Assembly: GCA_025024175.1 (NCBI GenBank)
Contig: QCXZ01000138.1
Location: 45,479,092 to 45,543,091, forward strand
DNA from: Rhyzopertha dominica
Taxonomy: Eukaryota; Arthropoda; Insecta; Coleoptera; Bostrichidae
Direction: 5' to 3'
Length of the DNA: 64,000 nt
Each line of letters opens with the position of its first letter. Within the stretch, counting starts at the first letter, position 1. The notes beneath the pieces were generated by a model. The model was given only the letters and a program-made list of their open reading frames with translations, did no database searches and was not told where the DNA came from. Position numbers and translations under genes: made by a program. Of the stretch, positions 33,547 through 48,846 are shown piece by piece.

Positions 33547-35831
33547 AATCATTGTGGTTAGGGTTTTCTCACTATAATTTGATTACAGCAGAAAATCACA
33601 TTCAGCTCTTATTTTACTTAAGAACTTTAAAAATCAAGTACTATATCAAACAGTTCGTCACAGATCGACACTTTACCAAACTACGACTAGAACAATAATA
33701 AAGATCTGCTTTGTTTGTTACGTGCAAAGTGTGTGACAGTCAAAAATTGTTATTAATCTCAAGAATCAAGAAAAGTTAAAGAACACAGGAACAGTAGTAG
33801 TTTTTGTTTGATCGAAGGAGGGTAGATAAAATAACCACCCTCTTTTTCAGATTTTAAAAGATTTTCGAGATAAATATACATTTCCCTTAAATCCTGTCGA
33901 ATATATATGGTGTCCAAATTTGAACTTTTCATAAAAACGGCAACATGGTCACCCACCGTCCGGGCGGCGGTAGCAGTAAACGGTAGTCACGACCGGGGCA
34001 CGTCAACAGCTTCTAAGCAGGGTATCCAGTAATTAACATTTACGGCAGCCAGCTTATGACTGAAGTGACTTGCTAATGGTTTTTGTTAACATTCCACCGG
34101 CGATGGAACATCTGCATGTAACGTACGAATTAATGAGGATTTCTCGTTTGTTTTTTNCACGAGGTCGCCCCGCTGGTACGCGCGCAGTTTATTCATTATC
34201 AACAGTTCGTTTAAAAAGCAATTAAGCTGAGGTGGGGAACCTGGAGATGCGGATTTTGAGCAAACGAATCTTCGCAAACGGTAAAGTATTTCCGGCCAAA
34301 AATAAATTTTGTATAAATCATCTTAATCAATGCTATTCCTGATTCATACTTGTAAACTGTAGAAGCAAATATGTGCAAAATCTACCAAGCAGTAAAAGCG
34401 ATATGTAATCTACAAGTTAACGTAAATGTAAATACGCCGAAAATAGTTTAGTAATACTTAAGCTATAAAAAACTTAAGTTACATGAAGAAACAGGATCAT
34501 TCTTGTGTTCTAGACATAAGCGATAGAAATTAACCAACCTCTGATTTTATAACAACCGGATTTCTTGAAAATATTTTGCTACATTTCGTACATTGCAAGC
34601 TAGTGTAAAGTTTACCCAAAAATTTACCCTGCTTATGTCTTAATCCAATATTTATTTTTCACTAATTTTTATGAAGGTCCAATTGCAAACTGGAACTTCG
34701 CCCTCAAAATATAGTTCCAAATAGATTCTCTTAATCTCGATTCAATCGCGTTTTCAGTATTTTTATACCAACTTTAAAGTCCCCAAGTTCAGATTTGCCC
34801 GTTTGTGTTTTGCAATTTTATATATTTACTTTGCTCATTTTTTATTTATTGATGGTTATTGAACACAGAAATTAATAAAAACTGAAGATTAAATCCTTAT
34901 ATTTGATAATCAATTATAACAAAAATAAATAAAAAGTCCTTAGACTGTTTGCTGTCGCCAGTGAATACTGATGTCATGTTATATACATTTTTGTAGTCAT
35001 CTTGTCAATATTATCTATATTTTTTGCAAACTTCCAACAACTGCTTTTTTGTTTTTGCTTTTTTTAAGAAGAAGCCATTGGCATACAATAATATAAAATT
35101 TCACCTTTTTTTAGATGCATTATTTGGATTTTTCTGTCTGTACCCAATGCTAGCTCGCATTTCCCACCAAGATTTATGCAACAAGTATAAAATCCTGCAT
35201 ATAAAATTACAAAACGTTTTCCCCGTGACGGTACATCCATAGAAAATTTATTACTACCCTCCTCTAACTGTCAAACCAGATCTCATCTAGAAATATAATG
35301 TGCACATTACAGACGTAGGCTCGTCTTTGTGGATCATTTTGTGAAGATGCTTGTCCGGCTTCTAGTGATGCCTTTATGAACTACGTAGATTAAAACAGCA
35401 TTGCAGATTGCTCTGTCACTTTGTGAAAATCGGATTGCATCAGTATAAAGCCCAGTGAAAAAATCCAGTAAAGTAAAATTACTCTGGATGATTCATCTTC
35501 GTCGTATTCATTTTAACCTAAAGTTAACTGCCTTACCTACCACGTACTTAGGATATACCTACATGTCCACGTCAAACTACAAGGTTTTTAAACTCAAAAG
35601 CGAATCAGGATGTTCTAAGTTTGCCAGCACTTCATTGAATGGTTTGTGTTTAGATAGATATTCCAGTCAGTTACTTCTTATAAATAATCCGAAACTGCAA
35701 GCACAGCAGCTATGTAAATTTCTAAAAGATGATGAAATTATTATGTTCTGTTAAGCCTTAAAAATGTTAATTGGCAAACGTTTTTAATGACTCATGTTTT
35801 TATAAATATATATTTATGCTGCATTACAATA
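33547..35831. other. unassigned stretch with GC-rich island
   Basis: 33955-34270 is GC-richer (CCGTCCGGGCGGCGGTAGCA) and contains AATTAATGAGG homeodomain-type words. A 63-residue minus frame there is interrupted by an N and not recognisable. The remainder is AT-rich with no element features seen. Confidence 0.4.
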
Positions 35832-37184
35832 TACAGGGTCGCTACAAAGTATGGAACTAGCAGTTTTTCTTGACCGGTGATAGTTCGTCTAGTTTGATCA
35901 ATTTATTGCAAATCGGGTACTTGAAAATTAAAAAAAAACATTCCATGAAAAATGCAGTATTTTTTTAGATTTACATTTACAGAGGATGCTCAAAATGTTC
36001 CCCATTTTCTTCCAGTCTTGAGTAAAAGTTTTATAATGTTCTTTGTAGCATATTTCGAGATCAGTTCTGAATTTCTGCCCTGTTTCGTTCTTCTAAATCT
36101 TCTGCATTATGTGGCCGAGCAGTATAAATACGATTTTTCAGATACCCCTACCGGAAAAAATCAATCGGCATCAGATCAGGGGAACGTGCTGGGCACTCTA
36201 TCGCTCCGCGCCTACCTATCCATCTGTCTGGAAATATCGCATTCAAATATCCACAAACGTTGACTGCAAAATGGGGCGCTGCACCATCTTGCTGAAACCA
36301 TATCTGTTCAGAAAGACGCGCAGTGAATTTGTGCTCGACCAATATCTGCAATTATGTCTATTCACATTACCATTGAGGCAAAAAGCCCACTTCATCAGAA
36401 AACATAATCCAATTTAAAATGTTTCTATCTTCATCTATCATGTTCATAACAGTTTCGCAAAATTCTATCCTACGATCGAAATCATTCATCTTCGCACAGC
36501 TCTTGTAATAAGTGAATTTTGTATGGATGAAACTTTTTTCAAAATTTTCTGAACAGATCTTCTGTTAATATGGTGAGTAAGAGCACGCTGTACGGAATAC
36601 TTGTAGCATACTCGTAGCAATCCTTGGACGTCCTGGTTTTTGACGATTTTTGACACCGCCGGTTTCCTCAAAACGTTACAATGTTTTAATAACTGTTGAT
36701 CTGGCAATTGGTAAATTGCATTGTAAATGCGAATAACTTCGCTGTCTGTCTCCATAACCAATCATCATCAAAATTTCAATGTTATCATGTTCAGTTTAAC
36801 TGAGGCATTGCAAATAACAAAGTGAATGAAAATTATTACCAGTCACGAGGAAAATGGAGACACGTGGAGTTCTTGTTCTTAGTTAGCGATAACGAATATG
36901 ATTTTTATCCCGAAGTTTTTTTGCAAGACCCAAAGTGTTATCACACTTTTCTCAACTCAGAAGCAATAAATTGCAAAAGTGTGATACATTTTTGAAATCA
37001 GGAAAATATATCCTTGTCAACGATGTGCCTTTTACTCCTGCCCATTAAAAAACTGCAACTTTTGCCCATATCTCGGAAAAGAGAGTTGAAAATATTACAT
37101 ATAGGCCCACGCACAATTTCAACAAGATTGGTCGAACAGAACGTGAATTATTCTGCTGGTTGCATACGTTGTAGCGCCCCTTTA
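35832..37184 (-). mobile_element. Tc1/mariner-superfamily transposon with imperfect TIRs
   Basis: CAGGGTCGCTACAAAGTATG at 35835 onward and the inverted GCATACGTTGTAGCGCCCC at 37162-37180 match at about 17 of 20 positions, enclosing 1.35 kb with a transposase on minus. An internal inverted pair (TATCACACTTTTC at 36928 and AAAAGTGTGATA at 36975) lies in the 5' untranslated part. Terminal TA duplications are not clean. Confidence 0.65.
36040..36765 (-). pseudogene. Tc1/mariner-superfamily transposase, broken
   Basis: Minus strand: an N-terminal part (MVMETDSEVIRIYNAIYQL; helix-turn-helix region with RRSVQKILKKV), then DRRIEFCETVMNMIDED, IMFSDEVGF with the first catalytic Asp, a deletion, then IWFQQDGAAPHFAV with the second Asp, RWIGRRGAIECPARSPDL and MPIDFF with the third. 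Thirty-six residues separate the second and third Asp, near the DD37D class of mariner relatives. The C-terminus continues weakly to LEENGEHFEHPL. A deletion after the first Asp and a stop after DFFR make it non-functional. Confidence 0.85.
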
Positions 37185-37799
37185 TAATATATAACTTTCT
37201 AGCTAAAATACCCCTTTTAGTACGAAGAATTATTATTTATAAGAAACGAATTGTCGGGATTTGTTTTCTCAGTAAGCAAGTTTCTTAATAAAATTAACTC
37301 AATACACATTAACAAGTTGTGGCAAACACCTAAGTATAGAAACCCTCACCGTTACCGTCCCAGAAATGCACTCTTAATTCTATACTTACCTGTAGCCAAC
37401 TTGTAACATGATGACCCAAGGCGCCAAACAAAATTCATCCGGTCGAATCAACAGCGTCCCTGTAAAGAATTTACCACTATTAGTATATCTACATCTGACC
37501 TCCATGGTTTTTGGCAGCGTTGAGCATTACAGGCTATCAGAAATCTGATCTTGTTACGCCGTTTAACTATCAGCATAACGCTAAACCGTATCTAAATGGG
37601 AGATGTATGATAATGGAATCAGATCGGTCATTGGCGCATTAGATATGCAGAGATGGGTATACAGTTAGTGTTAGGGTAATATGTTGAGAATTCAATTGAC
37701 TAATAGACTATCACTATTACTTACGACTATGTTTATTGTAATTAGCGCCATATTATTTATTTTACGTTTACCATGGTGATGGACGATATAATGTGCTAA

Positions 37800-38530
37800 C
37801 TATACAATAAGATGGGCAATGTGATATTGCGGACATTGAAATTAAAGGTGGCAAAGTTGGCAGAATGTGCATTTGCAGACGATCTAATGAAGATAATTCA
37901 CACCAAAATGTAGTAGTGGGAGAAAGAAATTAATAAAACGTTAAATGTTAATTACTGGTACAATAAAAATAATAAATGGATATATGGGAAAACAACGCTA
38001 AAAGATAAACCTAAAAATAAATGGAAACATTGAAAATACTAGGATTTATAATACGAGTAAAAATTAATGGAATAATAGATGAAGAAATAATGAATAAAGG
38101 AATCAACTGCACAAGTGTGTACTATTGATTAAAACATAGGGCGTTTATGAGTAAAAGAAAAATGAGTAGGGAGAGAAAAATGACGGTATACAAGACCATT
38201 TAAGCACCAATACTAACATACGGAAGTGAACGTTGGGTGTTAAGCGATCGACTGATAACTAAGATGCAATACTTAAGACGTGTCAAAAGGGTAACTAGAA
38301 TACACAAAATAAGAAATGACTAAGTCAGAAAAGAGCTGGAAATACAGTTGATTAAATAAACTTTAAAAGAAAATAAACTCAAATGTCGGGCAGCTGTGAT
38401 AATGAATGAGAAAAATCTAGCAAAATCAGCGTGGGAGGCCAAAGTACAAGAAAGAAAAAGAAAAAGACCCCAGCAGACATGTCACACGGCATTGGTAGAG
38501 GCGGTAAGAATAGAAATTTCAAATGGGATG
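37800..38530 (+). pseudogene. RTE-like LINE C-terminal part, same family as 13336-14345
   Basis: Plus-strand scraps: ECAFADDLMKIIHTK (palm, near 37866), ETLKILGFIIRVK-like, TVYKTI-APILTYGSERWV (38193-38245), MQYLRRVKRVTRIHKIRND (38265-38320), MNEKNLAKSAWEAKVQERKR near 38404-38460. The order and wording match the minus-strand copy at 13336-14345 (TVYKTIYRPILTYG, MKYLRRVKGVARM, WEAKVQGKK). Many stops. The fingers and endonuclease are missing. Confidence 0.8.
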
Positions 38531-41133
<2,603 letters not shown>

Positions 41134-42531
41134 CTTGATTACGGCATGAAAGGCTTGTTTAGTGTATACAGTAATTGCAAAAAAATAGACCAACAAAAGT
41201 TCTACAATAACAAATATTTTCGACATTCTATTGCAAACCGTTTCAAGTTACAATTGAATTTGCTTGTAGTAGTCACAATTATAGTTAGGGGAGAATTCTG
41301 TCCATAGCTAGTTTTATAAAAATCTGTTTTTACAACAGAAAACAATCAATTTTTCAATCTAATATATCGATTGCAAAATGTAGTTTTTACACTAATTACC
41401 CTCTTTTTTTCTCGAACTAGAGCGAATGAAAATATGTAGAGTAAAAGTAACTCTGCTAAGAGTGAACAGAGCTCTAGTAGAGATTGGGGTTCAAACCGCG
41501 CCATCTGTAACATATTGTTGTGCCATACTGTTTCCAACTTAAAGGTTTTGCAGGTAAATTTAGCAGATAAACTCTCACCTAACAAGAAAAACAGGTTTTA
41601 GAAGTTTGCGGATATTTTATTGGGATACACTATTTTTAGTTTATTATTAACTATTACAGTTTACATTTAAACGTAAACATTGCAAGCTTTACAGAAATAC
41701 CAAATGAATCATGTAGGAAACTTAGATAAGAAGCAAAATCGATTTATTAACGCTAGATGAGTCGAACACTATTGTACTTTCTTTGCTTGAAAAAATATTT
41801 CGTACACATTTTACCTACCAATACAAATTTTAACAACTGAGATGTCTTTGGCGCTTATGTGTTCAACGTAATAGAACGCGATAAGTTCAAAAAGGAAATT
41901 TTAAACGTTCTAACATAATTGCAGGTACCTAACAACTATTTATGAAAAAATAAATAATAAATTTCGTTTTATATTAACAGATTACTTTATCCAGCTCTAT
42001 CCTAAGAATTTTAGTGGTTTTTGGCGGATTACTTGCGGCAATCTAGCGAAATTCCTATCTGTGTTTGGAGTTTTGGAGTTATTTGTGCTTTGGAATTGCT
42101 TCCTAAAGGTAAGTAATACTTGCACAATGGCACTTCATTATTATGAATAATGTCGATCACCGTCTTCCAAACATTTAATCCAGTGCCTCGAGGACGTTTA
42201 ACGGACTTGTTAAACGTGTATGCAAGTTTCTAAGCTTATTATTTTATGTTATTACATGTTATTTTAGTTAAATGTAATTGACTTTCGTTTACTGCTTTAT
42301 AAAAAACCAAATCAAATAACGCAAACTTGTTCAAGTACCTAAGTATTTATTTACTTTTGATTCATAATAAAATATATTATAATATTTATTTGTATTTTAT
42401 TTTTCTTCCTAGTCCCCCCCCTCCCTTAAATGTAGTTCATTAACTCTAACTAGTGGTTATTTCACTCAAGGTCAGAGTGTAAGCAGAACTCATCCTAAGA
42501 GTTAATTAATGCTCTAGTAAGGTATACTGTC
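41134..42531. other. AT-rich stretch, no recognisable gene
   Basis: Nothing coding is recognisable. A C-rich run lies near 42413-42424. The minus frame at 41346-41585 has no known motif. Confidence 0.4.
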
Positions 42532-43460
42532 AGCTAACATTATTAGAGAGTATTTTACTCAAATCTAGTGTCAAAAATTACATTTGACTAGAGTAAAAAC
42601 CGCTGCAAATTGAATCAATACTTCCACATCCAATTGTCAAAATGACATTTACACATTTTTTCTAAGACAAGCAGTCCTCGTGATATTAGCAAAAATATAC
42701 ACATATTTAAAATCGGTTTTTTTCAAATAACTCGAAAATTATTAACTTAACAAAAAAATACAAGAGCGCTTTCTGATCAGAAATTAGATTTTCTATATAA
42801 TACCAAAATTTAAAAAAATCGTACGAGCAGGGTCTAAAATAGGTTTTTTGGAAATATTTCGAAAATGTCAAAATTTTGGATAAATTTTCTAAGACACTTT
42901 TTGTGAGAAATTTTATTTCCTATCTGATGGCATATTCATTTTTTGAATATATTAAATATATTCGGAGATATTTAGGAAAAACAGTTTTCTTTAAGTGACG
43001 CTTTTTTGCTAATATCTTCTAAACAGTTTGCTGTACCGAAAATTTATAAGAACTAATAATACTCGCAGTTATACTACTAATCACATACTAAAACGAAAAA
43101 ATATGTAAAAATAAAAATTTGCAAAAAGGGTAGTTACTCCCCAATTTCGCCCCCTTCCCGATACCCTACTTACGCCACAAACAATAGGTCGCTTTGGGTA
43201 ATTGAGATTTATACGTTTGTCAAATTTCAAGTTCATATATTAAGTCTTTCGAAAGTTATCGTGTCCACAAACAATACCACAGACACACAGACAAGAAATT
43301 TGTTTTTGCTCGAATTTTGGTTTTTTTTTGCGTTTTCGACCATTTTAAAGCAAATGAGCAAATAAAAATTTTTGAAAATTTTTTTCGCGATACAATACTT
43401 CCCATCCGTTGGATGTGGAAGTAAAATTACACTAAAACTTACTCTAACAATGTAGCTAAG
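42532..43460. mobile_element. non-coding TIR element, about 0.93 kb
   Basis: Ends are inverted copies: AGCTAACATTATTAGAG at 42532 against the complement of CTCTAACAATGTAGCT at 43442-43457. ACTTCCACATCCAA at 42620-42634 pairs exactly with TTGGATGTGGAAGT at 43409-43422. The interior is AT-rich and has no transposase. It contains CACAGACACACAGACAAG near 43269, a phrase I associate with non-coding parts of insect elements. The similarity of the ends may extend further out, so the boundary is approximate. Confidence 0.55.
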
Positions 43461-43529
43461 TTTTTACTATACTAAAATGGCCCTGCTCCAGGTTCGCTTA
43501 GTGTTACTTTAGAGTATATTCAGAGTACT

Positions 43530-44340
43530 AATTTTTTTACTGTGTAATCCATTGCTAAAAGACCAAGCTTCAATTCTTGATAAGTCGTTTTGAAAAAGTG
43601 TTTCGTTGGATTTGTATTGTAGAAACTTTTAAGAATTTTTAAATCTCCTGCAAACAAAAGAAATTGGCAGTGATGAAAGCACGTTTTAATGTCGCTTATA
43701 TAGATTAAAAACAGAGACGGACCAAGATGTGATCCTTGAGACATACCTGATGTAGCAATAGCCGAGTTAGGTAAATAATCACTTATTTTTACGCAGTGAT
43801 ACCGGTCGGTGACATAAGATTTCAGCTATGAGTGCAGGGATCCATAAATACTAATCGCAGGCAGTTTATGTAAAAGAGTTGTCGGTCTACTGTATCGAAA
43901 GCTTTACGAAAATCCGTGTAGACAAATTCTACCTCATAACACTCTTCCAAGGAACGATTAATGTAATCCACATATAAGTGGACCTACCACTGCAGAGACC
44001 GTATAGCTCATTAATAATATATTATTTTGGAAAAGTTCAGAAAGAATCAAGTTTACCATCTTATCGAAAGCCTTTGGAATGAATGATTGTATAGCTAACC
44101 ACATTTGCTTTTCCCCTGATTTATGAAGAAGAATTAAGAAGCTATGTTTCCATGAATTGGAAAATTGCCCAAGGCTCAAAGAATTTAAAATATAGTACAA
44201 ATGTAAAGACAGAGCACAATATTCCCAAAACCCAATTTTGTTTAATATAAAGAAAACAATTTTCCACATGTTGCTGTTAAAAACAAATGTGCTTTCGTCT
44301 CTTAAATTGTTCTGTTCCATAGTTAACATGAACATGACAC
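43530..44340 (-). pseudogene. LINE reverse transcriptase, catalytic residue lost
   Basis: Minus strand: LGQFSNSWKHSFLILLHKSG near 44190-44110, IPKAFDKMVNLILSELFQN near 44070-44020, VYTDFRKAFDTVD (first catalytic Asp block) near 43930-43890, MSQGSHLGPSLFLIYISDIK near 43744-43685, and LLFAGDLKI near 43650, where FADD has become FAGD. Known: Jockey/I-type LINE RT order. Frameshifts at about 43957 and 43745. It ends next to the TIR element. No endonuclease is visible upstream. Confidence 0.85.
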
Positions 44341-46480
44341 GATGACCAAAATGCGGGAGCTACGCAGCTTTAACACTCTAACGATGATAAATGACTTGTA
44401 GCCATAATTTTAATTACCTGCGAGGTACTTTCGGGCTTAATTGTTTAAGCACAGCGGTGTGTCCGGTAATGGTCTTCACATAACTAACTCTGCGATTCGA
44501 ACACCAGTAAGCATAGTGAATTCCTGACTAATACCGTTATCTGTACAGTCAAGGATGTACAATGGAATTTAGAACGAATTTCAAGAGGACTGGGGGTTTA
44601 AGCCTAAACAAATGTCAAGAGAAATACCTTACTGATACTTCGGAATAAATTCCAAAATGGTGGAAAAGGCACGAAAACTTTTTCCAAAATTAAGCTCGAT
44701 TGCAATATTGCAAAAGTAGTCATTAGTCAAGTTGTTGCTGTTCTTCTCAAAATGACAAAATACTCATGGTACTACCTCAACATAACTTTAATTACTTATG
44801 GTAGTAGAAGCGAAGCTCGAAAAACTGACCTTTCAAGTACTTGACATATTGACTTGACTTGAGTTCTAGTAAAGTCAAGTCAAGTAGCTTCAATATTAAG
44901 TCATGCTGTGAATGATTAAGGATTATGTACAATGCACACCTAAACTCATTATCATAGAACAGTTTTAAAAAACGTGTGTACATATTTTACTTTACATGGT
45001 TTACTTAGATCCTAAGGGAATTGGTACTGCCCAGTCATAATAAACAACAAATTCAAAAAGTAATGATAATGCAGATAATCTAGGACGTTAAACTAGAAAC
45101 CAGGGTTGTAGTACTCATTTTTGTTCTTAAGGTACAATAACCTGGTTACTTCAATATTATGAAAAATTGTAAATCCAGAAAAAGTTTTAAAACGCACTTC
45201 AGGCGAATCAGCTACAAAAGATCAAGAAATAGAGAAAGTTTTGTATAATAATTCAATGGAGTTGCTAAAAGAAAATTGTATAACAAAGTATGACCAGATG
45301 AGCTTGGAGTTAACGGATCTAGTATAACGAACCTTGGATCTCTACTGTGTCTTCCTCTTTAATTGTCGATACTAGACCAATATCATATTTGCGAAAAAAC
45401 AGAGAAAGATGAAGAATGAAAGCACCTTATGATTTCTAAAAGTATTTTTTGCCTAACCAAATAATGTGAACTGTTTTGTTTAATTTGATAGTTTTGAATG
45501 TGATTTCTATAAGCTCACCGTTCAGAACTTCTTTGTAAAACCTTATCCGTTCGAACCGATACTCTGATGCGAGCTTTTCCGCCCCAAGGGCTGAATTTAC
45601 AAATGCGACATCGAAATAGATCACAAAAACATATAAATCCAGGCGGCGATAGTATCTCGCCTCAAAGGCCCAACTAAAGGGCCCAATATCGAGGCGTCCA
45701 AGTTTAAAATCATATTTACCGAGAGGGTGGCATCTAAATTTCACGGCCGTATAAAAAGCTCCGATTCCGGGCTGACTTTATCTCGGCCATAAATTTGCCA
45801 GAAGCACCGCTGATTTATTCGTCCACATAAACGCCACTGTAGTACACCGCGTATTTCACCCGACGCTGCTGCTGTACACCATTACGGGACAAAAACGCAA
45901 CGACCCCGGGAAATCGCCTCGGATCCGGGGGGTGCACTTGCGAAATCGTGGGCTGGGGGGAAATACAGATGTTAGGTTTAACGGTTACCTTTAGTGTGTA
46001 GTGTAAGCAAAAACAGGTGTACACGAATGGTTTCTAGTATTCGGTGTACTAATGATAGCTATGTATTATGTAGTATTATGGGTTTAAACAAAGACATCAC
46101 TTTCGCAGTCATTTAGTATAATAAGAATCATGTTGGCATAGTCTCTGGAAGGTCTTTGTCTGTGCTAAATATAACTGGCGACGAAGATGCGATTGAGATA
46201 CCTTGAAGGTTGTCCTGGTAATTTAAAAAAGCCTTTGTCAAGAGTATAGCGCGAAATAATATATACCAAATCGTTAGTTGGTAATAAGGGCAATTCAGTG
46301 CCAAAGAACCTGATGCTGTGAGTTGCTTCAAGAGATTTGAAAAATTGTTATCTTTATGTAAAAATGTAGAAGAAAACAAAGAGGTAGCCCTATTTTTAAC
46401 CCTAATTGGTTGTGAAGCTTATATTGCCATATAGAATTTGCTGTCACCCTAATTACCATGGGTATGCGCACACTTAAAGT
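44341..46480. other. unassigned stretch with GC-rich island
   Basis: 45560-45990 is GC-rich (CGGATCCGGGGGGTGC, GTGGGCTGGGGGG), contains a TATAAAAAG word (45749) and CCATAAA Hox/Caudal-type words, and carries minus frames of 102 and 69 residues that I do not recognise. Candidate conserved non-coding or promoter-like segment. An 83-residue minus frame at 46128-46379 is also unrecognised. Confidence 0.4.
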
Positions 46481-46482
46481 TA

Positions 46483-47540
46483 ATGGAAGTTCTCTTGAAG
46501 TACATTGTCCTAAGAGACTATTTTATAGCAGAACGATACAAACCTTACGGTTTTATGTCAAGAAAATTGAGAAGACGTTTCAAGCTCTTTGATTTTGCGA
46601 AACACAGCGAATGTGGTGATTGGTGTGTGACTTCAGCCAAAAGAAGAAAGAAGCAGCTAGTCAAGAAGTGTCTGAAGTGCAGGCAAGAGCATTAGCTCCA
46701 GAATCTGTTCACGAAATCACCAAGAATTAAACGATGAATAAGTCAGTTCAAACAATAAATGATTCTGTCTAAGAAAAGTTGGAGCCAGGTAAGGTCAGGT
46801 CGTTAAAAATGTCCGGCGGTGAAAGGGAAATACTACAATTGTGGATCATTTGGATATACATCAAAACTTATTTTCAATAAGAACTGGATAAATTATCAGA
46901 ACAGGAGGCTTTAAAAATGTAACGAGATAAAGTGTTGTACATTGAACATCTATTCGTAGAATGCAATTAAGAAATCTACAGGTCCAGCCCAGTATTAGCA
47001 AAAAAGTGTTAAATAGACACAGGTGCGTCAACAAGTTTGATCTCTAGTCAGCTGTATAAAAGTAGATTAAAAAACATTCCTATGATGATTTGTAGTCAAT
47101 GAAAAAACCGCATTTGGTAAAAAAAGTTAGCTCCTACGGAAGCATTCTTTGTAAACAAAAATCACACGCAACAAAACTTGGTAAGGACTGGATGCAGAAA
47201 GGTGGATTGCGAATTTGCGCAGACTACAAAAGAACGTTGAATCCATAACTGATCATTACCTGTTACCCTCTTTAGAAGGTATTTTTCAAGACTTTCAAAA
47301 TGGAGCAATCCTCGTTACTACTTCAGGAAAGGTTTCAGGAACTTCTTACTATAAACACATATCAAAGACTTTATCGTTATGCCAAAGAGAAGGCACCCTA
47401 TAAGAGGCGACACATAAAAAAAGCAACCACTTTTAACGAGAGAGACAGAAAAGACTCTGATTTAAAAGTCCTGAATCGGAAAAAATCGTTGTTATTCGCG
47501 AAAGGCCGCAATCTTACTTGCCGAATTTTAATACTCGATT
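46483..47540 (+). pseudogene. Ty3/gypsy gag-protease-RT scrap
   Basis: A gag-like region comes first (LRDYFIAERYKPYGFMSRK; CGDWC near 46610), then a cysteine-knuckle-like YYNCGSFGYTSK near 46835. A retropepsin block IDTGASTSLIS (47010-47045) keeps the active-site DTG. The start of RT follows, GGLRICADYKRTLNP then DHYLLPSLEGIFQDFQNGA (47202-47310). Frameshifts and stops separate them. LTRs were not found. The gag and RT differ from those of the 15-16 kb copy, so this is a separate insertion. Confidence 0.75.
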
Positions 47541-48112
47541 AATAAAGTCAATCTGCCTTTTTACAATCGAGCTGAAGGGAGGACTGCTGTACATGGAAAT
47601 AAAAATCTGGCACGTGGCAACGCCGAATGATGCTGGCATCTGCGGCGCTTTGGTGGATAGTGGTTAGATCACATTGTCAATAAACAAAAACAGCAATTTC
47701 ATTATAAATGCTTGAAATGTCGGAACGTGGAAAAGGCAGTACTTGGAGGTACAAGAACTGCAGGCGTTGGTTTTAGTCGTCAAACATAGATGCTGAGAAG
47801 GTTCGTTTATTAGGTTCCCAAAGTACATTGAGTTGTAATTTGAAACTTAATAAGTTTTAGCAGAGTTGGATTTATATCGCTGATTTTTTACATTTAATGT
47901 TTTCTTTAAGGTATTCTTAAAGCACGGTACAGTAAAACTGATATCAATATCAAACAAGATTATCTTTTGAATCCCGCAAGTACCAAGTGTTTGTATAAAC
48001 AAAAAATATAATTAATAATTATGCAACAGCACTCTAAATATTGATTTTAATTTTTTAATAGCAACTTATACAAATGTAAAGATACGAGGGTGAATGGTTT
48101 GAGCGTCCATGA
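47541..48112. other. unassigned spacer
   Basis: No recognisable motif. It could be the decayed 3' part of the preceding gypsy copy. Confidence 0.35.
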
Positions 48113-48169
48113 TATAATATTTTCTCGGAAAGATTGCTGCCTCTTGAAAACACTGACAAAATGTTATTA

Positions 48170-48209
48170 GTCTGACGTTTCAATTACACCTGTAATCTTT
48201 GTCAAAGAC
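48170..48209 (-). ncRNA. hammerhead-like RNA motif (family B, left arm)
   Basis: Minus strand: stem I GTCT (48209-48206), TTGACAA (48205-48199) at the CTGANGA position, extra A (48198), stem II GATTAC/GTAATT around the loop AGGT, GAAA (48181-48178), CGTC (48177-48174), AGAC (48173-48170), which pairs with GTCT. Both stems are intact, but the box has lost its G (CAA for NGA), so a canonical hammerhead would be inactive. Confidence 0.35.
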
Positions 48210-48748
48210 AAAGAACTTCAAAATTTGCCTGACACAAGTTCAAATAAAATTTTGATAGTAAATAAACAAATCACCAAGGAAAGGAGACGTCATAGAAACA
48301 AAGTGCCAACCTGATAAAAAAGAACCTAACCTACTAGATATATATGAACTACTTGGTAAAAGATAACTACAAAATAGCCTTCCAAATGTCGCCTAACTCT
48401 TAATTTCCACAATTCCTATTAAAATTATTAGTATTCCTACAAATCTCTACAGCTTCTTTTATTAAACGTTTATGATAATATTTTTTATAGAGATTTGTAG
48501 GAATACTAATAATTTTAATAGGGATTGTGGAATTTACGAGTTAGGCGACATTTGGAATGCTATTTTGTAGTTATCTTTTACCAAGTAGTTCGTGTATATC
48601 TAGTAGGTAGGTAGTGCCTTTTTCGTCGATAGGTTCTTTTTTATCAGGTTGGCACGTTCTTTCTATGACGTTTCGGTTCCTTGTTGATTTCTTTATTTAC
48701 TTTCAAAATTTTGTTTGAACATGTGTCAGGCAAATTTTGAGGTTCTTC

Positions 48749-48788
48749 GTCTTTGACAAAGATTATAGGTGTAACTGAAACGTCAGAC
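48749..48788 (+). ncRNA. hammerhead-like RNA motif (family B, right arm)
   Basis: Plus strand: GTCT (48749-48752), TTGACAA, A, GATTAT, AGGT, GTAACT, GAAA (48777-48780), CGTC, AGAC (48785-48788). Stem I is perfect; stem II has one mismatch and two wobbles. Mirror of 48170-48209. Confidence 0.35.
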
Positions 48789-48846
48789 TAATAACTTTTT
48801 GTCAGTGTTTTCAAGAGACAGTCATCTTTCCGAGAAAATATTATCT

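Larger units (their letters stand above)
48113..48846. repeat. 0.73-kb palindrome with hammerhead-like motifs
   Basis: Left arm 48113-48449 and right arm 48488-48846 are inverted copies with about 90 percent identity and small indels, around a 38-base AT-rich centre. A third copy of the left arm, same orientation, runs from 63748 to the end of the window. Each arm carries one hammerhead-like motif near its outer end. No open frame of note. Known: Penelope-like elements and retrozymes often carry hammerhead motifs, and Penelope copies often sit in tandem or inverted pairs. Membership here is inference. Confidence 0.8.

Noticed and set aside
35952..36417. Two plus-strand frames of about 100 residues
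   Set aside because: Both are antisense shadows of the transposase on minus.
41470..41505. tRNA B-box-like GGGGTTCAAACC
   Set aside because: No A box at proper distance, no acceptor stem and no cloverleaf could be built.
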